Below, piece by piece: positions 1-13,212 of a stretch of 60,000 nucleotides of DNA (positions within the stretch are counted from its first letter, which is position 1; every line of letters begins with the position of its first letter). Both the position numbers and the translations under genes were made by a program. The DNA lies in contig NZ_CP026095.1 of NCBI RefSeq assembly GCF_004006295.1, positions 92,501-152,500 on the forward strand, in the 5' to 3' direction. The DNA comes from Peribacillus asahii (GTDB lineage Bacteria; Bacillota; Bacilli; Bacillales; DSM-1321). Below the pieces are notes generated by a model. That model had not been told where the DNA came from and did no database searches. It was given only the letters and a program-made list of their open reading frames with translations.

Positions 1-347
<347 letters not shown>

Positions 348-415
348 TATTGTTTTGATAACACGCAATGCTTTCTTATTATCTAGTTTTGAAGGAACAA
401 CGTTCCTTATAATTG

Positions 416-531
<116 letters not shown>

Positions 532-540
532 ATACATGAG

Positions 541-567
541 ATCAGCTGAAAAGCTGATTTTTTTTTA
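541..567 (+). terminator. rRNA operon terminator
   Basis: ATCAGCT (541-547), GAAA loop, AGCTGAT (552-558), followed by a run of eight T. It is a perfect 7-bp hairpin with a U tract just after the 5S gene and separates rRNA transcription from the ctsR operon. Confidence 0.9.
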
Positions 568-658
568 TGAATTTTTTTCTATGCATGTGTAATCACGGAT
601 ATATTAGGGGAAACTTATCCCATATCATACAAAAAATATAGAATATAAAGCATTTAAT

Positions 659-686
659 TTGCAAATTATAATTTTCGTTGTATAAT
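659..686 (+). promoter_or_regulatory. SigA-type promoter of the ctsR operon
   Basis: TTGCAA at 659-664 and TATAAT at 681-686 with a 16-bp spacer. The CtsR box begins four bases downstream, so bound CtsR would cover the transcription start. No clear SigB-type sequence was seen upstream, although some Bacillus ctsR operons have one. Confidence 0.75.
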
Positions 687-689
687 ATT

Positions 690-706
690 AGTCAAATATA
701 GTCAAA
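690..706 (+). promoter_or_regulatory. CtsR operator (direct heptad repeat)
   Basis: AGTCAAA TAT AGTCAAA matches the known CtsR recognition site, a direct repeat of (A/G)GTCAAA separated by NAN. It lies between the -10 element and the ctsR ribosome binding site, so the operon is most likely autorepressed and released by heat or protein stress. Confidence 0.93.
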
Positions 707-726
707 GTCAGGATGGAGGAGGTTGA

Positions 727-1188
727 GTGAGAAACATATCCGATATTATTGAAATTTATTTAAAGAAAATATTGGAAATGAGTCAAAAAGACATTTTAGA
801 AATTAAAAGAAGTGAAATTGCAGATAAATTTCAATGTGTTCCTTCCCAAATTAATTATGTTATTAACACAAGATTTACAATTGAAAGAGGATTTCTGGTA
901 GAAAGTAAACGTGGTGGCGGCGGTTATATTCGGATTATGAAAATCAAATCACAAGAGCACGCCCATCTTATTGATCAGTTAATCTCTATTATCGGCTCTA
1001 GAGTCTCACAATCAACTGCTGAAGGAATTATTGATCGGCTCATTAATGAAGACATTATCAATCATCGAGAAGCAAAGATTATGATGAGTGTTATTGATCG
1101 ATCGGTTATTTATATCGATTTACCTGATCGAGATGAATTAAGGGCAAGAATTTTAACTGCGATGCTTACTACGTTAAAATATAAATGA
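727..1188 (+). CDS. ctsR: CtsR, transcriptional repressor of class III stress genes
   Basis: A 153-residue DNA-binding repressor of clp genes. The N-terminal part (about 1-75) is the winged helix-turn-helix, with the glycine-rich wing KRGGGGYIRI at 61-70 whose arginine (R62) contacts DNA and is the known McsB phosphorylation region in the family. The C-terminal part (about 80-150) is the dimerisation domain. The start is GTG with a strong GGAGGAGG ribosome binding site; 153 residues is the normal family length. It is the first gene of ctsR-mcsA-mcsB-clpC and lies behind its own operator. Confidence 0.97.
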   Translation: MRNISDIIEIYLKKILEMSQKDILEIKRSEIADKFQCVPSQINYVINTRFTIERGFLVESKRGGGGYIRIMKIKSQEHAHLIDQLISIIGSRVSQSTAEGIIDRLINEDIINHREAKIMMSVIDRSVIYIDLPDRDELRARILTAMLTTLKYK

Positions 1189-1209
1189 GTCTTGCAGGGG
1201 TGAGAGTGC

Positions 1210-1761
1210 ATGATATGCCAAGAATGTAATCAGAGGCCAGCTGCCCTTCATTTTACGAAAATTGTAAATGGTGAAACAACCGAGGTGCATATTTGCGAAA
1301 AATGTGCTCAGGGAAAAAGCGATCTGTTTATGGAAAATGGAGGATCTGGTTTTTCAATTAATAACTTATTAGCAGGGCTATTGAATATAGAGTCTAATTT
1401 TCAACACCCTAAGGCGAATTCTTTCCCAAAGACAGAGGAAGTACGTTGTCCGCACTGTCAGCTTTCTTTCAGGGAATTTGTTCGTATCGGTAAATTTGGA
1501 TGTGCGACCTGCTGTGAAACTTTCAATAAACAGCTTAATCCTATTTTAAAGAGAGTGCATAGCGGTAATACTGCTCATATAGGTAAAATTCCTAAAAGAA
1601 TTGGTGGTGCGCTTCATCTAAAAAAACAACTGGCCGAGATGAAAGATACGTTAAAAACTTATATCGACCAAGAAGAATTCGAAAAAGCTGCGGAGGTTCG
1701 AGATAAAATTAGGGCTTTGGAAAAACGGGTTCATGCACAGGGTGAGGGGGATGAGTCATGA
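1210..1761 (+). CDS. mcsA: McsA, zinc-binding activator of the McsB arginine kinase
   Basis: A 183-residue protein with CxxC pairs that bind metal: C3/C6, C29/C32, C80/C83 and C98/C101 (C102 also present), followed by a UVR motif (about 135-172, ending in a charged coiled coil). McsA activates McsB and helps deliver or release CtsR under stress; the UVR motif resembles that of UvrB and of ClpC. The last four bases overlap mcsB (ATGA), so the two are translationally coupled. Length and order are as in B. subtilis. Confidence 0.96.
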   Translation: MICQECNQRPAALHFTKIVNGETTEVHICEKCAQGKSDLFMENGGSGFSINNLLAGLLNIESNFQHPKANSFPKTEEVRCPHCQLSFREFVRIGKFGCATCCETFNKQLNPILKRVHSGNTAHIGKIPKRIGGALHLKKQLAEMKDTLKTYIDQEEFEKAAEVRDKIRALEKRVHAQGEGDES

Positions 1762-2834
1762 GTTTAGAGAAATTTTTACAAAATGCCCTCAGTTCTTGGA
1801 TGAATCATGAAGGACCTGAATCCGATATCGTCTTAAGTTCCCGCGTTCGACTTGCTAGAAATTTTAAAGAGTATACCTTTCCAACATTATTTTCACATGA
1901 AGAGGCAAAATCCATTCTTGAATTGATCAAAAAACGTTTGGAATCAGAAGTGAATTCAGAGATTGGTCAATTAGAGATGATAGAAATGGAGCAACTTCAG
2001 GCATTAGAAAAACGTGTGCTTGTTGAAAAACATTTAATCAGTCCTAAACTCGTTGATGAATCTACACACGGAGCTTGTTTATTATCAGACGACGAAGTCA
2101 TTAGTGTGATGATTAATGAAGAAGACCATGTAAGAATCCAGTGTTTAATGTCAGGCTTGCAGCTAACAAAAGCCTTACAATTAGCAAATATATTAGATGA
2201 TTGGTTAGAAGAAGCAATCGACTATGCATATGATGAAGAGAGAGGATACTTAACAAGCTGCCCGACGAATGTTGGCACAGGCTTACGCGCTTCAGTTATG
2301 ATGCATTTACCAGGGTTAGTCTTAACTCAGCAAATTAATAAAATCATCCCAGCCATCAATCAGCTTGGTCTTGTTGTTCGCGGGATGTATGGTGAAGGCA
2401 GTCAAGCGTTAGGGAATATCTTTCAAATATCTAATCAAATTACGCTTGGTAAGTCTGAAAAAGACATCGTTGAGGATTTAACAAGTGTTGTTCAACAAAT
2501 TATCGCCCAAGAAAGAGCAGCAAGAGAAGCATTAGTGAAAACCTCAAACATACAATTAGAAGATAGAGTTTTCCGTTCTTACGGAATTTTGTCAAACGCA
2601 AGGATTATCGAAACGAAGGAAGCGTCTATTTGCATTTCTGATGTGAGGTTAGGAATAGATCTAGGATACATTCAAAATATTTCAGAGAGCATCCTCAATG
2701 AATTAATGATTTTAACGCAACCAGGCTTTCTACAAAAATATGCCGGTGGACCATTAAGACCTTATGAAAGGGATATGCGTCGCGCGGCCCTCATCCGAGA
2801 GCGTTTAAACTTAGATACAAAAGAACATTCTTAA
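1758..2834 (+). CDS. mcsB: McsB, protein arginine kinase
   Basis: A 358-residue member of the phosphagen-kinase fold that phosphorylates arginines on proteins and so marks them for ClpCP. Visible kinase motifs are SSRVRLARN at 27-35, NEEDHVRIQ near residue 120 and the NVGTGLRAS nucleotide-binding loop near 170. The RDMRRA element at 338-343 matches the RDxxRA phospho-arginine-binding site described for McsB. The start ATG overlaps mcsA by four bases. All catalytic motifs look intact. Confidence 0.97.
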   Translation: MSLEKFLQNALSSWMNHEGPESDIVLSSRVRLARNFKEYTFPTLFSHEEAKSILELIKKRLESEVNSEIGQLEMIEMEQLQALEKRVLVEKHLISPKLVDESTHGACLLSDDEVISVMINEEDHVRIQCLMSGLQLTKALQLANILDDWLEEAIDYAYDEERGYLTSCPTNVGTGLRASVMMHLPGLVLTQQINKIIPAINQLGLVVRGMYGEGSQALGNIFQISNQITLGKSEKDIVEDLTSVVQQIIAQERAAREALVKTSNIQLEDRVFRSYGILSNARIIETKEASICISDVRLGIDLGYIQNISESILNELMILTQPGFLQKYAGGPLRPYERDMRRAALIRERLNLDTKEHS

Positions 2835-2847
2835 GGAGGAATTCACT

Positions 2848-5286
2848 ATGATGTTTGGTCGTTTTACTGAGAGAGCTCAAAAGGTATTAGCATTGGCTCA
2901 AGAAGAAGCAATTCGTTTAGGTCATAATAATATTGGTACAGAACATATCCTTCTAGGCTTAGTACGTGAAGGCGAAGGGATTGCAGCTAAAGCGTTATAT
3001 GCCCTTGGCCTAGGTGCAGATAAAATTCAAAAAGAAGTGGAAAATCTGATTGGGCGTGGTCAGGATACGTCTCAAACGATTCACTATACACCAAGAGCTA
3101 AGAAAGTCATTGAACTTTCTATGGATGAAGCAAGAAAGCTAGGACACTCATATGTGGGTACGGAGCATGTCCTATTAGGGCTTATTCGTGAAGGTGAGGG
3201 AGTAGCGGCTCGTGTGTTAAACAATCTGGGTGTTAGCTTGAACAAGGCACGTCAGCAAGTTCTTCAGTTGCTAGGAAGTAATGAGTCTGGCGGGCATCAA
3301 GGCGCGGCAGCAGCGAATGCTAGCACACCAACATTAGACAGCTTAGCACGTGATTTAACTGCAATTGCTCGTGAAGGCAGTCTAGATCCTGTTATTGGGC
3401 GTAGTAAAGAAATTCAACGTGTCATTGAGGTGTTAAGTCGACGTACAAAAAACAATCCTGTTCTTATTGGAGAACCTGGTGTTGGTAAAACAGCGATTGC
3501 AGAAGGCTTAGCACAGCAAATTATTAACAATGAAGTCCCAGAAATTTTGCGAGATAAGCGAGTCATGACGCTTGATATGGGTACAGTCGTGGCTGGTACA
3601 AAATATCGTGGTGAATTTGAAGACCGCTTGAAGAAAGTCATGGATGAAATTCGCCAGGCTGGAAACATTATTCTATTTATCGATGAATTGCATACGTTAA
3701 TCGGTGCAGGCGGCGCAGAAGGTGCTATTGATGCTTCTAATATTTTAAAACCTTCATTAGCACGTGGAGAGCTTCAATGCATCGGGGCAACGACGCTTGA
3801 TGAGTATCGTAAATATATTGAAAAAGATGCAGCACTTGAGCGCCGTTTCCAACCAATTCAAGTAGATGAGCCAACGATTGAAGAGTCCATTCAAATTTTA
3901 AAAGGTTTACGCGACCGTTATGAAGCACATCACCGTGTATCAATTACAGATGAAGCAATTGATGCGGCGGTTAAATTATCGGATCGTTATATCTCTGACC
4001 GATTCTTACCAGATAAGGCGATTGACTTAATTGATGAAGCAGGTTCAAAAGTACGTTTACGTTCTTATACAACGCCACCAAACTTAAAAGAGTTGGAAGT
4101 GAAATTAGAAGAGGTGCGTAAAGAAAAGGATGCTTCTGTTCAAAGTCAAGAGTTTGAAAAAGCCGCTTCTCTTCGTGATACAGAACAACGTTTACGTGAA
4201 CAACTGGAAGAAACAAAGAAAACGTGGAAAGAGAAACAAGGTCAAGAGAATAGTGAAGTAACCGTTGAAGATATTGCCCATGTTGTATCTAGCTGGACAG
4301 GTGTACCAGTAACAAGATTGGCTCAAACAGAATCTGATAAACTGCTAAATATGGAATCGATTCTTCATGATCGTGTAATTGGTCAAGAAGAAGCAGTCAT
4401 CGCCGTTTCAAAAGCAGTTCGCCGTGCAAGAGCAGGATTAAAAGATCCGAAGCGTCCAATTGGTTCATTCATTTTCTTAGGTCCTACAGGGGTTGGGAAA
4501 ACGGAACTTGCCCGTGCCCTAGCTGAATCAATCTTTGGTGATGAAGATGCCATGATTCGCATTGATATGTCAGAATACATGGAGAAGCATTCAACGTCTC
4601 GTCTAGTCGGTTCGCCTCCAGGTTATGTTGGATATGAAGAAGGCGGTCAATTAACAGAAAAGGTTCGCCGTAAACCATACTCTGTCGTGTTGCTAGATGA
4701 AATTGAAAAAGCGCATCCAGATGTGTTTAATATCTTACTCCAAGTATTGGAAGACGGAAGATTAACAGATTCAAAAGGTCGTACCGTTGATTTCCGTAAC
4801 ACGATTTTAATTTTGACATCGAATGTTGGTGCGGCAGCGTTAAAAACGAATAAATATGTCGGATTTAATATTCAAGATGAAGGCCAAGATTACAAAGATA
4901 TGAAAGGAAAAGTGATGGAAGAATTAAAACGTGCTTTCCGTCCTGAATTCCTAAACCGTATCGATGAAACAATTGTGTTCCACTCATTAGAGAAAAAGCA
5001 TTTAACAGAGATTGTTTCATTAATGGCTGATCAATTAATTAACCGTTTAAAAGAGCAAGATATTTTCCTAGAGCTAACAGAGGCAGCAAAGGAAAAAATC
5101 GCTAAGGAAGGATTCGATCCAGAATACGGTGCACGTCCAATCCGTCGAGCTTTACAAAAACATGTGGAAGACTTTCTTTCTGAAGAACTATTAAAAGGAA
5201 ATGTTCAAAAAGGACAAAAGGTTGTACTAGATCTTGTAGATGGGGCATTAACCATTAAACAGCCTGAAGCTGTTCCGCATGAATAA
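2848..5286 (+). CDS. clpC: ClpC, Hsp100 AAA+ unfoldase of the ClpCP protease
   Basis: An 812-residue ATPase that unfolds substrates, including arginine-phosphorylated proteins, for the ClpP peptidase. Order of parts: two N-terminal Clp repeats (about 1-145), first AAA+ module with GEPGVGKTA, a middle domain containing a UVR-like stretch (about 415-460), and a second AAA+ module with GPTGVGKTE and arginine-finger region [11 protein letters not shown] strong AAGGAGG site precedes the ATG. It is the last gene before a terminator, so the CtsR operon ends here. Confidence 0.98.
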   Translation: MMFGRFTERAQKVLALAQEEAIRLGHNNIGTEHILLGLVREGEGIAAKALYALGLGADKIQKEVENLIGRGQDTSQTIHYTPRAKKVIELSMDEARKLGHSYVGTEHVLLGLIREGEGVAARVLNNLGVSLNKARQQVLQLLGSNESGGHQGAAAANASTPTLDSLARDLTAIAREGSLDPVIGRSKEIQRVIEVLSRRTKNNPVLIGEPGVGKTAIAEGLAQQIINNEVPEILRDKRVMTLDMGTVVAGTKYRGEFEDRLKKVMDEIRQAGNIILFIDELHTLIGAGGAEGAIDASNILKPSLARGELQCIGATTLDEYRKYIEKDAALERRFQPIQVDEPTIEESIQILKGLRDRYEAHHRVSITDEAIDAAVKLSDRYISDRFLPDKAIDLIDEAGSKVRLRSYTTPPNLKELEVKLEEVRKEKDASVQSQEFEKAASLRDTEQRLREQLEETKKTWKEKQGQENSEVTVEDIAHVVSSWTGVPVTRLAQTESDKLLNMESILHDRVIGQEEAVIAVSKAVRRARAGLKDPKRPIGSFIFLGPTGVGKTELARALAESIFGDEDAMIRIDMSEYMEKHSTSRLVGSPPGYVGYEEGGQLTEKVRRKPYSVVLLDEIEKAHPDVFNILLQVLEDGRLTDSKGRTVDFRNTILILTSNVGAAALKTNKYVGFNIQDEGQDYKDMKGKVMEELKRAFRPEFLNRIDETIVFHSLEKKHLTEIVSLMADQLINRLKEQDIFLELTEAAKEKIAKEGFDPEYGARPIRRALQKHVEDFLSEELLKGNVQKGQKVVLDLVDGALTIKQPEAVPHE

Positions 5287-5306
5287 TTAAAGAACGAAAA
5301 AACATC

Positions 5307-5346
5307 GAGGTACATGCATTTATTGCAGTGTACCTCTGTTTTTATA
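5307..5346 (+). terminator. Terminator after clpC
   Basis: GAGGTACA (5307-5314) pairs with TGTACCTC (5329-5336), followed by TGTTTTTAT. The hairpin lies 20 bp after the clpC stop and splits clpC from radA, which in B. subtilis belong to one long transcription unit. Confidence 0.8.
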
Positions 5347-5479
5347 TACAATAAAAAAACTAGCTTTAGGTTAATTTTTCTAAAATATACGCATGAAGGC
5401 GTTTCCAAAAAGGATTAAATAGAGTCTATGTGTAATATCTTTTATTAATACCCAGTTTAGGGTAGAGGGAGCAAGTAGA

Positions 5480-6868
5480 GTGGCTAAAAAGAAGACAAAA
5501 TTTATGTGTCAGTCATGTGGATATGAATCACCGAAGTGGATGGGGAAATGTCCTGGGTGCGGCGAGTGGAACAAAATGGTGGAGGAAGTCGAAATTGTAA
5601 AGCCGGGGAGAAGGGGAGCGTTTGCTCACTCTGATACACAGATTGGGACAGGAGAAAGAATTAAAGCTGCTCCGATTACGACGATTCAAACCGAGCAAGA
5701 GCCGCGTATTGCAACAGATTTAGCAGAATTAAACCGTGCTCTTGGCGGCGGGATTGTGCAAGGTTCGCTTGTTTTAATTGGCGGTGATCCGGGAATTGGA
5801 AAATCAACTTTGCTTCTCCAAGTATCTTCGCAGCTTGCTCGTAAAGGAAAGAAAGTGCTCTACATTTCTGGAGAAGAATCGGTGAAGCAAACGAAGTTAA
5901 GAGCAGACCGCCTTGGTGTGGCATCTGAGAATCTATTTGTTTATTCTGAAACAGATATGGATTATATTCAACACGCTATTAGTGAAGTGAATCCTGATTT
6001 AGTAATCATCGATTCGATTCAAACGGTCTATCAATCCGAAGTTACATCTGCACCAGGAAGCGTCTCCCAGGTGCGTGAATGTACAGCTACATTAATGCGA
6101 ATTGGAAAGACAAAGGGCATTGCCATTTTTATTGTCGGGCATGTTACGAAAGAAGGGGCGATTGCCGGTCCACGCTTGCTCGAACATATGGTCGATACGG
6201 TGTTATATTTTGAAGGAGAGCGACATCATACATATCGAATTATTCGAGCAGTGAAAAATCGTTTCGGTTCGACAAACGAGATGGGGATTTTTGAAATGAA
6301 AGAAGATGGCTTAGAAGAAGTAGCCAATCCATCTGAGATTTTTCTAGAGGAGCGGTCCCAGGGAGCCTCGGGTTCGACTGTTGTTGCCTCGATGGAAGGA
6401 ACGAGACCAGTCCTCGTTGAAATTCAAGCTTTAATTTCACCAACAAGCTTTGGGAATCCGCGTCGTATGGCTACAGGCCTTGATCATAATCGAGTGTCAT
6501 TGTTAATGGCAGTATTAGAGAAGCGTGTCGGTTTACTGCTGCAAAATCAAGATGCTTATTTGAAGGTAGCTGGCGGTGTGAAACTGGATGAGCCGGCAAT
6601 TGATTTAGCGGTTGCGATTAGTATTGCTTCCAGCTTTCGAGATAAACCAACAAGACCAACAGATTGCTTTATCGGTGAAGTAGGCTTAACAGGCGAAGTT
6701 AGACGGGTATCTAGAATTGAGCAACGTGTTCAAGAAGCTGCAAAACTTGGATTTGAGCGGGTGCTTCTTCCGTCCAATAATATGGTTGGTTGGACGGTAC
6801 CAAAAGAGGTTGAAGTTATAGGCGTTTCATCTGTGGCAGAAGCGCTTCAATACGCATTAGGGGGGTAA
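5480..6868 (+). CDS. radA: RadA (Sms), DNA repair/branch-migration ATPase
   Basis: A 462-residue RecA-like protein that processes recombination intermediates. It has an N-terminal C4 zinc finger (CQSCG...CPGCG, residues 10-27), a Walker A box [10 protein letters not shown], the RadA-specific KNRFG motif and a C-terminal Lon-like domain. The start is GTG behind a modest GAGGGAGC site. The stop lies only three bases before disA, and RadA is known to interact with and inhibit DisA in B. subtilis, so coupling is expected. The 190-bp gap and terminator upstream suggest a promoter of its own; none is obvious. Confidence 0.97.
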   Translation: MAKKKTKFMCQSCGYESPKWMGKCPGCGEWNKMVEEVEIVKPGRRGAFAHSDTQIGTGERIKAAPITTIQTEQEPRIATDLAELNRALGGGIVQGSLVLIGGDPGIGKSTLLLQVSSQLARKGKKVLYISGEESVKQTKLRADRLGVASENLFVYSETDMDYIQHAISEVNPDLVIIDSIQTVYQSEVTSAPGSVSQVRECTATLMRIGKTKGIAIFIVGHVTKEGAIAGPRLLEHMVDTVLYFEGERHHTYRIIRAVKNRFGSTNEMGIFEMKEDGLEEVANPSEIFLEERSQGASGSTVVASMEGTRPVLVEIQALISPTSFGNPRRMATGLDHNRVSLLMAVLEKRVGLLLQNQDAYLKVAGGVKLDEPAIDLAVAISIASSFRDKPTRPTDCFIGEVGLTGEVRRVSRIEQRVQEAAKLGFERVLLPSNNMVGWTVPKEVEVIGVSSVAEALQYALGG

Positions 6869-6871
6869 AAT

Positions 6872-7945
6872 ATGAATGATAAAAAACTTTATGAAAAAAT
6901 AAAGTTAGACATTTTGCAACTTGTTGCGCCAGGGACTCCATTACGTGAAGGGATTGAGAATGTACTTCGGGCTAATACAGGTGGTTTAATAGTCGTTGGG
7001 TACAATGAAAAAGTTCGTTCGATTGTCGATGGCGGATTTAAAATTAATTGTCCTTGTACGTCCAGTACATTATATGAACTAGCTAAAATGGATGGCGGGA
7101 TTATTGTAAATGAAAAAGCAGATACGATTTTGCTTGCGAATGCCCAGCTTGTCCCTGATATTAGTGTTTCTTCTACAGAAACAGGCATGCGCCACCGAAC
7201 AGCGGAGCGGGTTGCACGGGAGACAAAGTCGCTTGTTATTGCCATTTCTCAGCGACGTAATGTCATTACCTTATACCAAGGGAATTTTCGTTACGCGTTA
7301 AAAGATATTGGTGTCATTCTGGCAAAGGCTAATTTAGCGATTCAAACGTTAGAGAAATATAAAGTCGTGTTGCAGCAAAGTATTGCCGTTTTAGGTGTTT
7401 TAGAATATGAGGAAATCGTCACGTTTGCGGACTTGCTTCAAGTGTTTCATCGATATGTGATGGTATTACGTATTAAAGCAGAACTTGTCGCGTATTTACA
7501 TGAATTAGGTACAGAAGGACGCCTTATTCGTTTACAAATGAATGAAATTCTTGCTGATATCGAAATTGAAGGAAAATGGCTTATTAAAGACTATGCATGT
7601 AAAAACGATGAAAACCCTGACTTTGTTGTGGCTAAACTCCAAGAATTAGCCATGCAGGAGAATTTAGATGAGGGTGCTCTATTGAAAATTTTGGGATATA
7701 ATGGCTATATTCATCTTGATGAATTAGTACATGCTAGAGGCTATCGCATGCTGCATAAAATTTCTCGTCTCCCGGGGTTAATTATTGAAAATCTAGTGCA
7801 ACGGTTTGGCAGCTTTGCTGATATTCATAAAGCTTCTGTTGCGGAATTGGATGATGTCGAGGGAATTGGGGAAGTACGTGCCAATAAGATTAAAGAAGGG
7901 CTTCGTATTTTAAAAAACCAACTTGTGACAGACAGAAGGATGTAG
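6872..7945 (+). CDS. disA: DisA, DNA-integrity scanning diadenylate cyclase (variant DGG motif)
   Basis: A 357-residue enzyme that makes c-di-AMP from two ATP while scanning DNA for branched structures. The N-terminal DAC domain contains [10 protein letters not shown] and the catalytic RHR motif at 107-109; the C-terminal helix-hairpin-helix region (about 325-345, [11 protein letters not shown]) binds DNA. The usual DGA active-site motif reads D74-G75-G76 here: the catalytic Asp is kept but the Ala is Gly. A linker helix domain (about 145-290) forms the octamer spine in the family. Spacing to radA is three bases. Otherwise the sequence looks intact and full length. Confidence 0.95.
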   Translation: MNDKKLYEKIKLDILQLVAPGTPLREGIENVLRANTGGLIVVGYNEKVRSIVDGGFKINCPCTSSTLYELAKMDGGIIVNEKADTILLANAQLVPDISVSSTETGMRHRTAERVARETKSLVIAISQRRNVITLYQGNFRYALKDIGVILAKANLAIQTLEKYKVVLQQSIAVLGVLEYEEIVTFADLLQVFHRYVMVLRIKAELVAYLHELGTEGRLIRLQMNEILADIEIEGKWLIKDYACKNDENPDFVVAKLQELAMQENLDEGALLKILGYNGYIHLDELVHARGYRMLHKISRLPGLIIENLVQRFGSFADIHKASVAELDDVEGIGEVRANKIKEGLRILKNQLVTDRRM

Positions 7946-8119
7946 ATAAATGGGCCTATTCTTCTCAAATTCCCCCAAAAAGTGAGAGGTACTTCCTTTT
8001 TGACACGTAATTCGTACGGTGCTAGGCTTAAAAAGAAATCCTTTTTATCTCGTTTAACTGAAGTATATATGATTGTATTTGTATAAAATTGTTCATAATG
8101 GAGAGAGGGAGGTGAAATA

Positions 8120-9926
<1,807 letters not shown>

Positions 9927-9931
9927 ATAGA

Positions 9932-10411
9932 ATGTTTCGAATTGGACAAGGATTCGATGTTCATCAGTTGGTAGAAGGAAGACCATTAATTATTGGCGGC
10001 ATTACGATCCCTTATGAGAAAGGGCTGCTTGGTCACTCGGATGCGGATGTCTTGCTTCATACTGTAGCTGATGCTGTACTTGGAGCGATTGGCGCTGGCG
10101 ATATCGGAAAGCATTTTCCTGATACAGATCCTGAGTTTAAAGATGCGGACTCTGCCAAGCTTCTTGAACATGTTTGGAATCTAGTGAAACAAGAAGGCTA
10201 CAAGCTAGGAAATATTGATTGTACGATTATTGCCCAAAGCCCCAAAATGGCACCTTATATTGAAGCAATGCGTGAGCGGATTGCTCAGCTATTAGAGGCG
10301 ACGGTGGAGCAAGTAAACGTCAAAGCAACAACAACAGAGAAGTTAGGCTTCACAGGGCGCAAGGAAGGGATTGCTGCTCAAGCTGTTGTACTATTGGTGA
10401 AGTCAAATTAA
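9932..10411 (+). CDS. ispF: IspF, 2-C-methyl-D-erythritol 2,4-cyclodiphosphate synthase
   Basis: A 159-residue enzyme that cyclises CDP-ME 2-phosphate in the MEP pathway. The metal-binding GFDVHQ (8-13) and the HSDADVLLH segment are complete, as is the C-terminal [12 protein letters not shown] signature. I chose ATG 9932 over an in-frame GTG at 9923, because the ribosome binding site GAGAAGGAG directly abuts the GTG but has proper spacing to the ATG, and the resulting N-terminus MFRIGQGFD is the family start. Confidence 0.96.
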   Translation: MFRIGQGFDVHQLVEGRPLIIGGITIPYEKGLLGHSDADVLLHTVADAVLGAIGAGDIGKHFPDTDPEFKDADSAKLLEHVWNLVKQEGYKLGNIDCTIIAQSPKMAPYIEAMRERIAQLLEATVEQVNVKATTTEKLGFTGRKEGIAAQAVVLLVKSN

Positions 10412-10509
10412 AAGTCGTTCATCTGTGAATCGAAGTTTCCTTTATTCAAGTCTGTTTAAATGATAAAATATATAACGGTAAATTCGTGAGTATTTAGGAG
10501 GAGTTAGAC

Positions 10510-11967
10510 ATGAGCAGCGAAATCCGAGTTCGCTATGCACCGAGTCCAACTGGACATTTACATATAGGAAATGCCCGTACGGCTTTATTTAATTATTTAT
10601 ATGCACGAAACAAAGGCGGTAAATTTATTATTCGTATTGAAGATACAGATACGAAGCGTAATATTGAAGGCGGCGAAGAAAGCCAACTGAAATATTTAAA
10701 ATGGCTAGGTATGGATTGGGATGAAAGCATTGATGTTGGTGGAGAGTATGGACCATATCGTCAGTCAGAGCGAAATGACCTTTATAAAAAATTGTACGAA
10801 GAACTATTAGATAAAGGATTAGCGTATAAATGCTACTGTACAGAAGAAGAGCTGGAAGCGGAACGCGAAGCGCAGCAGGCAAAGAACGAGACGCCGAAGT
10901 ATTCTGGAAAGTGCCGTCATTTAACGGCTGAGGAGCAAGCGAAGTTAGAGGCAGAAGGTAGAAAGCCGAGCATTCGTTTTGTCGTTCCTGCAGGTAAAGT
11001 ATATACATTCCAAGATATGGTGAAGGATGAAGTATCCTTTGAATCAGAGGGCATCGGTGATTGGGTTATCGTAAAGAAGGACGGAATTCCTACTTATAAC
11101 TTTGCTGTAGCTGTGGATGATCACTTGATGAAGATTTCTCATGTTTTACGTGGGGATGATCATATTTCTAATACACCAAAGCAATTGATGATTTATGAAG
11201 CATTTGGTTGGGAACCGCCAATTTTCGGTCATATGACGTTAATTGTGAATGAGAGCCGAAAGAAATTAAGTAAACGTGATGAGTCCATTATTCAATTTAT
11301 TGAGCAGTATGAGGCATTAGGATATGTACCGCAAGCATTGTTTAACTTTATCGCGCTTTTAGGCTGGCATCCAGGCGGCGAAGAAGAGATCTTCTCAAAA
11401 GAAGAGTTTATTAAACTGTTTGATGCAGAGCGGTTATCGAAGTCACCAGCGCTTTTCGATCAGCAAAAATTAACTTGGTTAAACAATCAATACGTGAAGC
11501 AGCTTGACCTGGATCGTGCGGTTGAAATTTCTTTACCACATTTGATTAAAGCAGGAAAAGTAGCAGAGGTGCGTACAGCCGAGCAGGATGAATGGGTTCG
11601 TGATTTAATTGGTCTATATCAAGAGCAAATGAGTTATGGAGCAGAGATTGTTGATTTATCTCAATTGTTCTTTAAAGAAGAATTGGAATATGAAGAGGAA
11701 GCGAAAGAGGTTTTAGCGGAAGAGCAAGTACCGGAAGTCATGCAAGCTTTTCTTCAAGAAGTGGAAGCATTAGAAGCCTTTACAGCGGAAGAAATTAAGA
11801 AATCCATTAAAGCTGTTCAAAAAAGCACAGGACATAAAGGGAAGAAGCTATTTATGCCGATTCGTGCAGCAGCAACAGGTCAAACGCATGGTCCGGATTT
11901 ACCAAAAGCGATTGCCCTGTTAGGCAAAGAAAAAATTAAACAACGCTTGCAAAGTATTTTATATTAA
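10510..11967 (+). CDS. gltX: Glutamyl-tRNA synthetase
   Basis: A 485-residue class I synthetase with the HIGN motif at 18-21 (after YAPSPTG) and KLSKR near 252-256. Bacillus GltX is non-discriminating and also charges tRNA-Gln, which GatCAB then amidates; whether this one does so is inferred from family membership. It has a strong AGGAGG site before the ATG. Its stop is followed by the cysteine T-box leader, so gltX is separable from cysES. Confidence 0.98.
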   Translation: MSSEIRVRYAPSPTGHLHIGNARTALFNYLYARNKGGKFIIRIEDTDTKRNIEGGEESQLKYLKWLGMDWDESIDVGGEYGPYRQSERNDLYKKLYEELLDKGLAYKCYCTEEELEAEREAQQAKNETPKYSGKCRHLTAEEQAKLEAEGRKPSIRFVVPAGKVYTFQDMVKDEVSFESEGIGDWVIVKKDGIPTYNFAVAVDDHLMKISHVLRGDDHISNTPKQLMIYEAFGWEPPIFGHMTLIVNESRKKLSKRDESIIQFIEQYEALGYVPQALFNFIALLGWHPGGEEEIFSKEEFIKLFDAERLSKSPALFDQQKLTWLNNQYVKQLDLDRAVEISLPHLIKAGKVAEVRTAEQDEWVRDLIGLYQEQMSYGAEIVDLSQLFFKEELEYEEEAKEVLAEEQVPEVMQAFLQEVEALEAFTAEEIKKSIKAVQKSTGHKGKKLFMPIRAAATGQTHGPDLPKAIALLGKEKIKQRLQSILY

Positions 11968-12009
11968 CAATTTGCCAAAAATATAATATAGTATTAAATA
12001 ATCTTACAA

Positions 12010-12282
12010 GTTAAACGCGTTGATAGGGAGAAGTAGGAAAACGATGCTTTAATAGAGAGAACCATAACCTGCTGAAAGTGGTTCAGGCCCCTCGTTTTTT
12101 GAAATGCACCCTTGAGTACTTTGCTGAATGAATAGTAGGCAAAGGCGGCCGTCCTCCGTTATCAGGATAAAAGTTGGGAATGATAAAATGAATGTTTAAC
12201 CTATGTTTATCATTCCAAACAGAGTGGAACCGCGCTTTCTATTAGCGTCTCTGTCTATTTAGACAGGGGCGCTTTTTGTTTT
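12010..12282 (+). promoter_or_regulatory. T-box leader, cysteine specific, of the cysES operon
   Basis: The invariant T-box sequence AGAGTGGAACCGCG lies at 12221-12234, and the leader ends in a terminator: AGCGTCTCTGTC (12244-12255) pairs with GACAGGGGCGCT (12262-12273, two G-U pairs), then a T-rich tail. In the Stem I region GAAATGCACC near 12100-12110 offers UGC (cysteine) as specifier codon, which fits the downstream serine acetyltransferase and CysRS. Uncharged tRNA-Cys should therefore allow read-through. A promoter is not certain; TTGCCA at 11972 has no good partner. Confidence 0.93.
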
Positions 12283-12557
12283 TTACAGGGAAAAATATAA
12301 ACGGCTGTATCTTCTGGCTTTCTAATGCTGGTCAGGACTGAGCAAGCCGCTTGTATGTTTGTTCTTTTTAAGGCTCTATTACATATATGAATTGAGCTAT
12401 GTAATAACGGCATATAAAAAGTCTATCTTTATATGAACAAGGGGGCGTGTTATTTATTATGGTTAACTGTGATTGTAGGGGTATATCCAGTTGAGGCAGT
12501 AAAGAAGTGTTTTGAGTTGTAGAGATAAGTAAGTGTCGAACTATGGGGGGGATTACA
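12283..12557 (+). other. Long untranslated stretch between T-box terminator and cysE
   Basis: About 270 bases with no open frame that looks coding. One hairpin is visible, ATTACATA (12378-12385) with TATGTAAT (12398-12405). I found no promoter with both elements. The length is unusual for the space between a T-box terminator and its first gene. Confidence 0.5.
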
Positions 12558-13211
12558 TTGTTTAAAATGTTTAAAGAGGATGTTGAAGTCATTTTTGATC
12601 AAGATCCAGCAGCGCGTAGTTATTTAGAAGTTATCTTAACGTATTCAGGCCTTCATGCTATTTGGAACCATCGAATTGCTCATGCATTTTATAAAAGAAA
12701 GCTATATTTTATTGCCAGATCTATTTCACAGATTAGCCGCTTTTTCACAGGAATTGAAATTCATCCGGGGGCAAAAATTGGCCGTCGTTTCTTTATTGAT
12801 CATGGGATGGGGATTGTGATTGGAGAAACATGTGAAATTGGGGATAATGTATCTGTTTTCCAAGGAGTTACACTTGGTGGAACAGGAAAAGAAAAAGGGA
12901 AGCGTCATCCGACGATTGAAGATAATGTGTTAATTGCAACAGGTGCGAAAGTGCTGGGGTCGATTACAGTAGGAGAAAATTCAAAGATTGGGGCAGGTTC
13001 TGTGGTGTTGAAAGAAGTGCCGCCTAATTCAACGGTTGTGGGGATTCCGGGGAAAGTCGTCATCCAAGACGGTGTTAAGGTGGGGAAAGACCTCAATCAT
13101 TCAGATCTTCCTGATCCTATTGCAGACCGCTTTAAAGAGCTGGAAACAGAAATTAAACAATTGAAAGTGGAATTGGAATTGGCTCGAAAGCAGGAAGAAA
13201 GGAGTTTATAA
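12558..13211 (+). CDS. cysE: Serine O-acetyltransferase
   Basis: A 217-residue enzyme that makes O-acetylserine from serine and acetyl-CoA, the first committed step to cysteine. The C-terminal half is a left-handed parallel beta-helix with hexapeptide repeats, including [19 protein letters not shown] and [15 protein letters not shown]. The start chosen is TTG 12558, six bases after a GGGGGGA site; the ATG at 12543 would place that site inside the gene. The stop is one base before cysS. Control is by the T-box leader upstream. Confidence 0.95.
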   Translation: MFKMFKEDVEVIFDQDPAARSYLEVILTYSGLHAIWNHRIAHAFYKRKLYFIARSISQISRFFTGIEIHPGAKIGRRFFIDHGMGIVIGETCEIGDNVSVFQGVTLGGTGKEKGKRHPTIEDNVLIATGAKVLGSITVGENSKIGAGSVVLKEVPPNSTVVGIPGKVVIQDGVKVGKDLNHSDLPDPIADRFKELETEIKQLKVELELARKQEERSL

Positions 13212-13212
13212 A

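Noticed and set aside
3414..4678. Several antisense frames opposite clpC
   Set aside because: They mirror conserved ClpC sequence, lack promoters and ribosome binding sites, and show no known domain.
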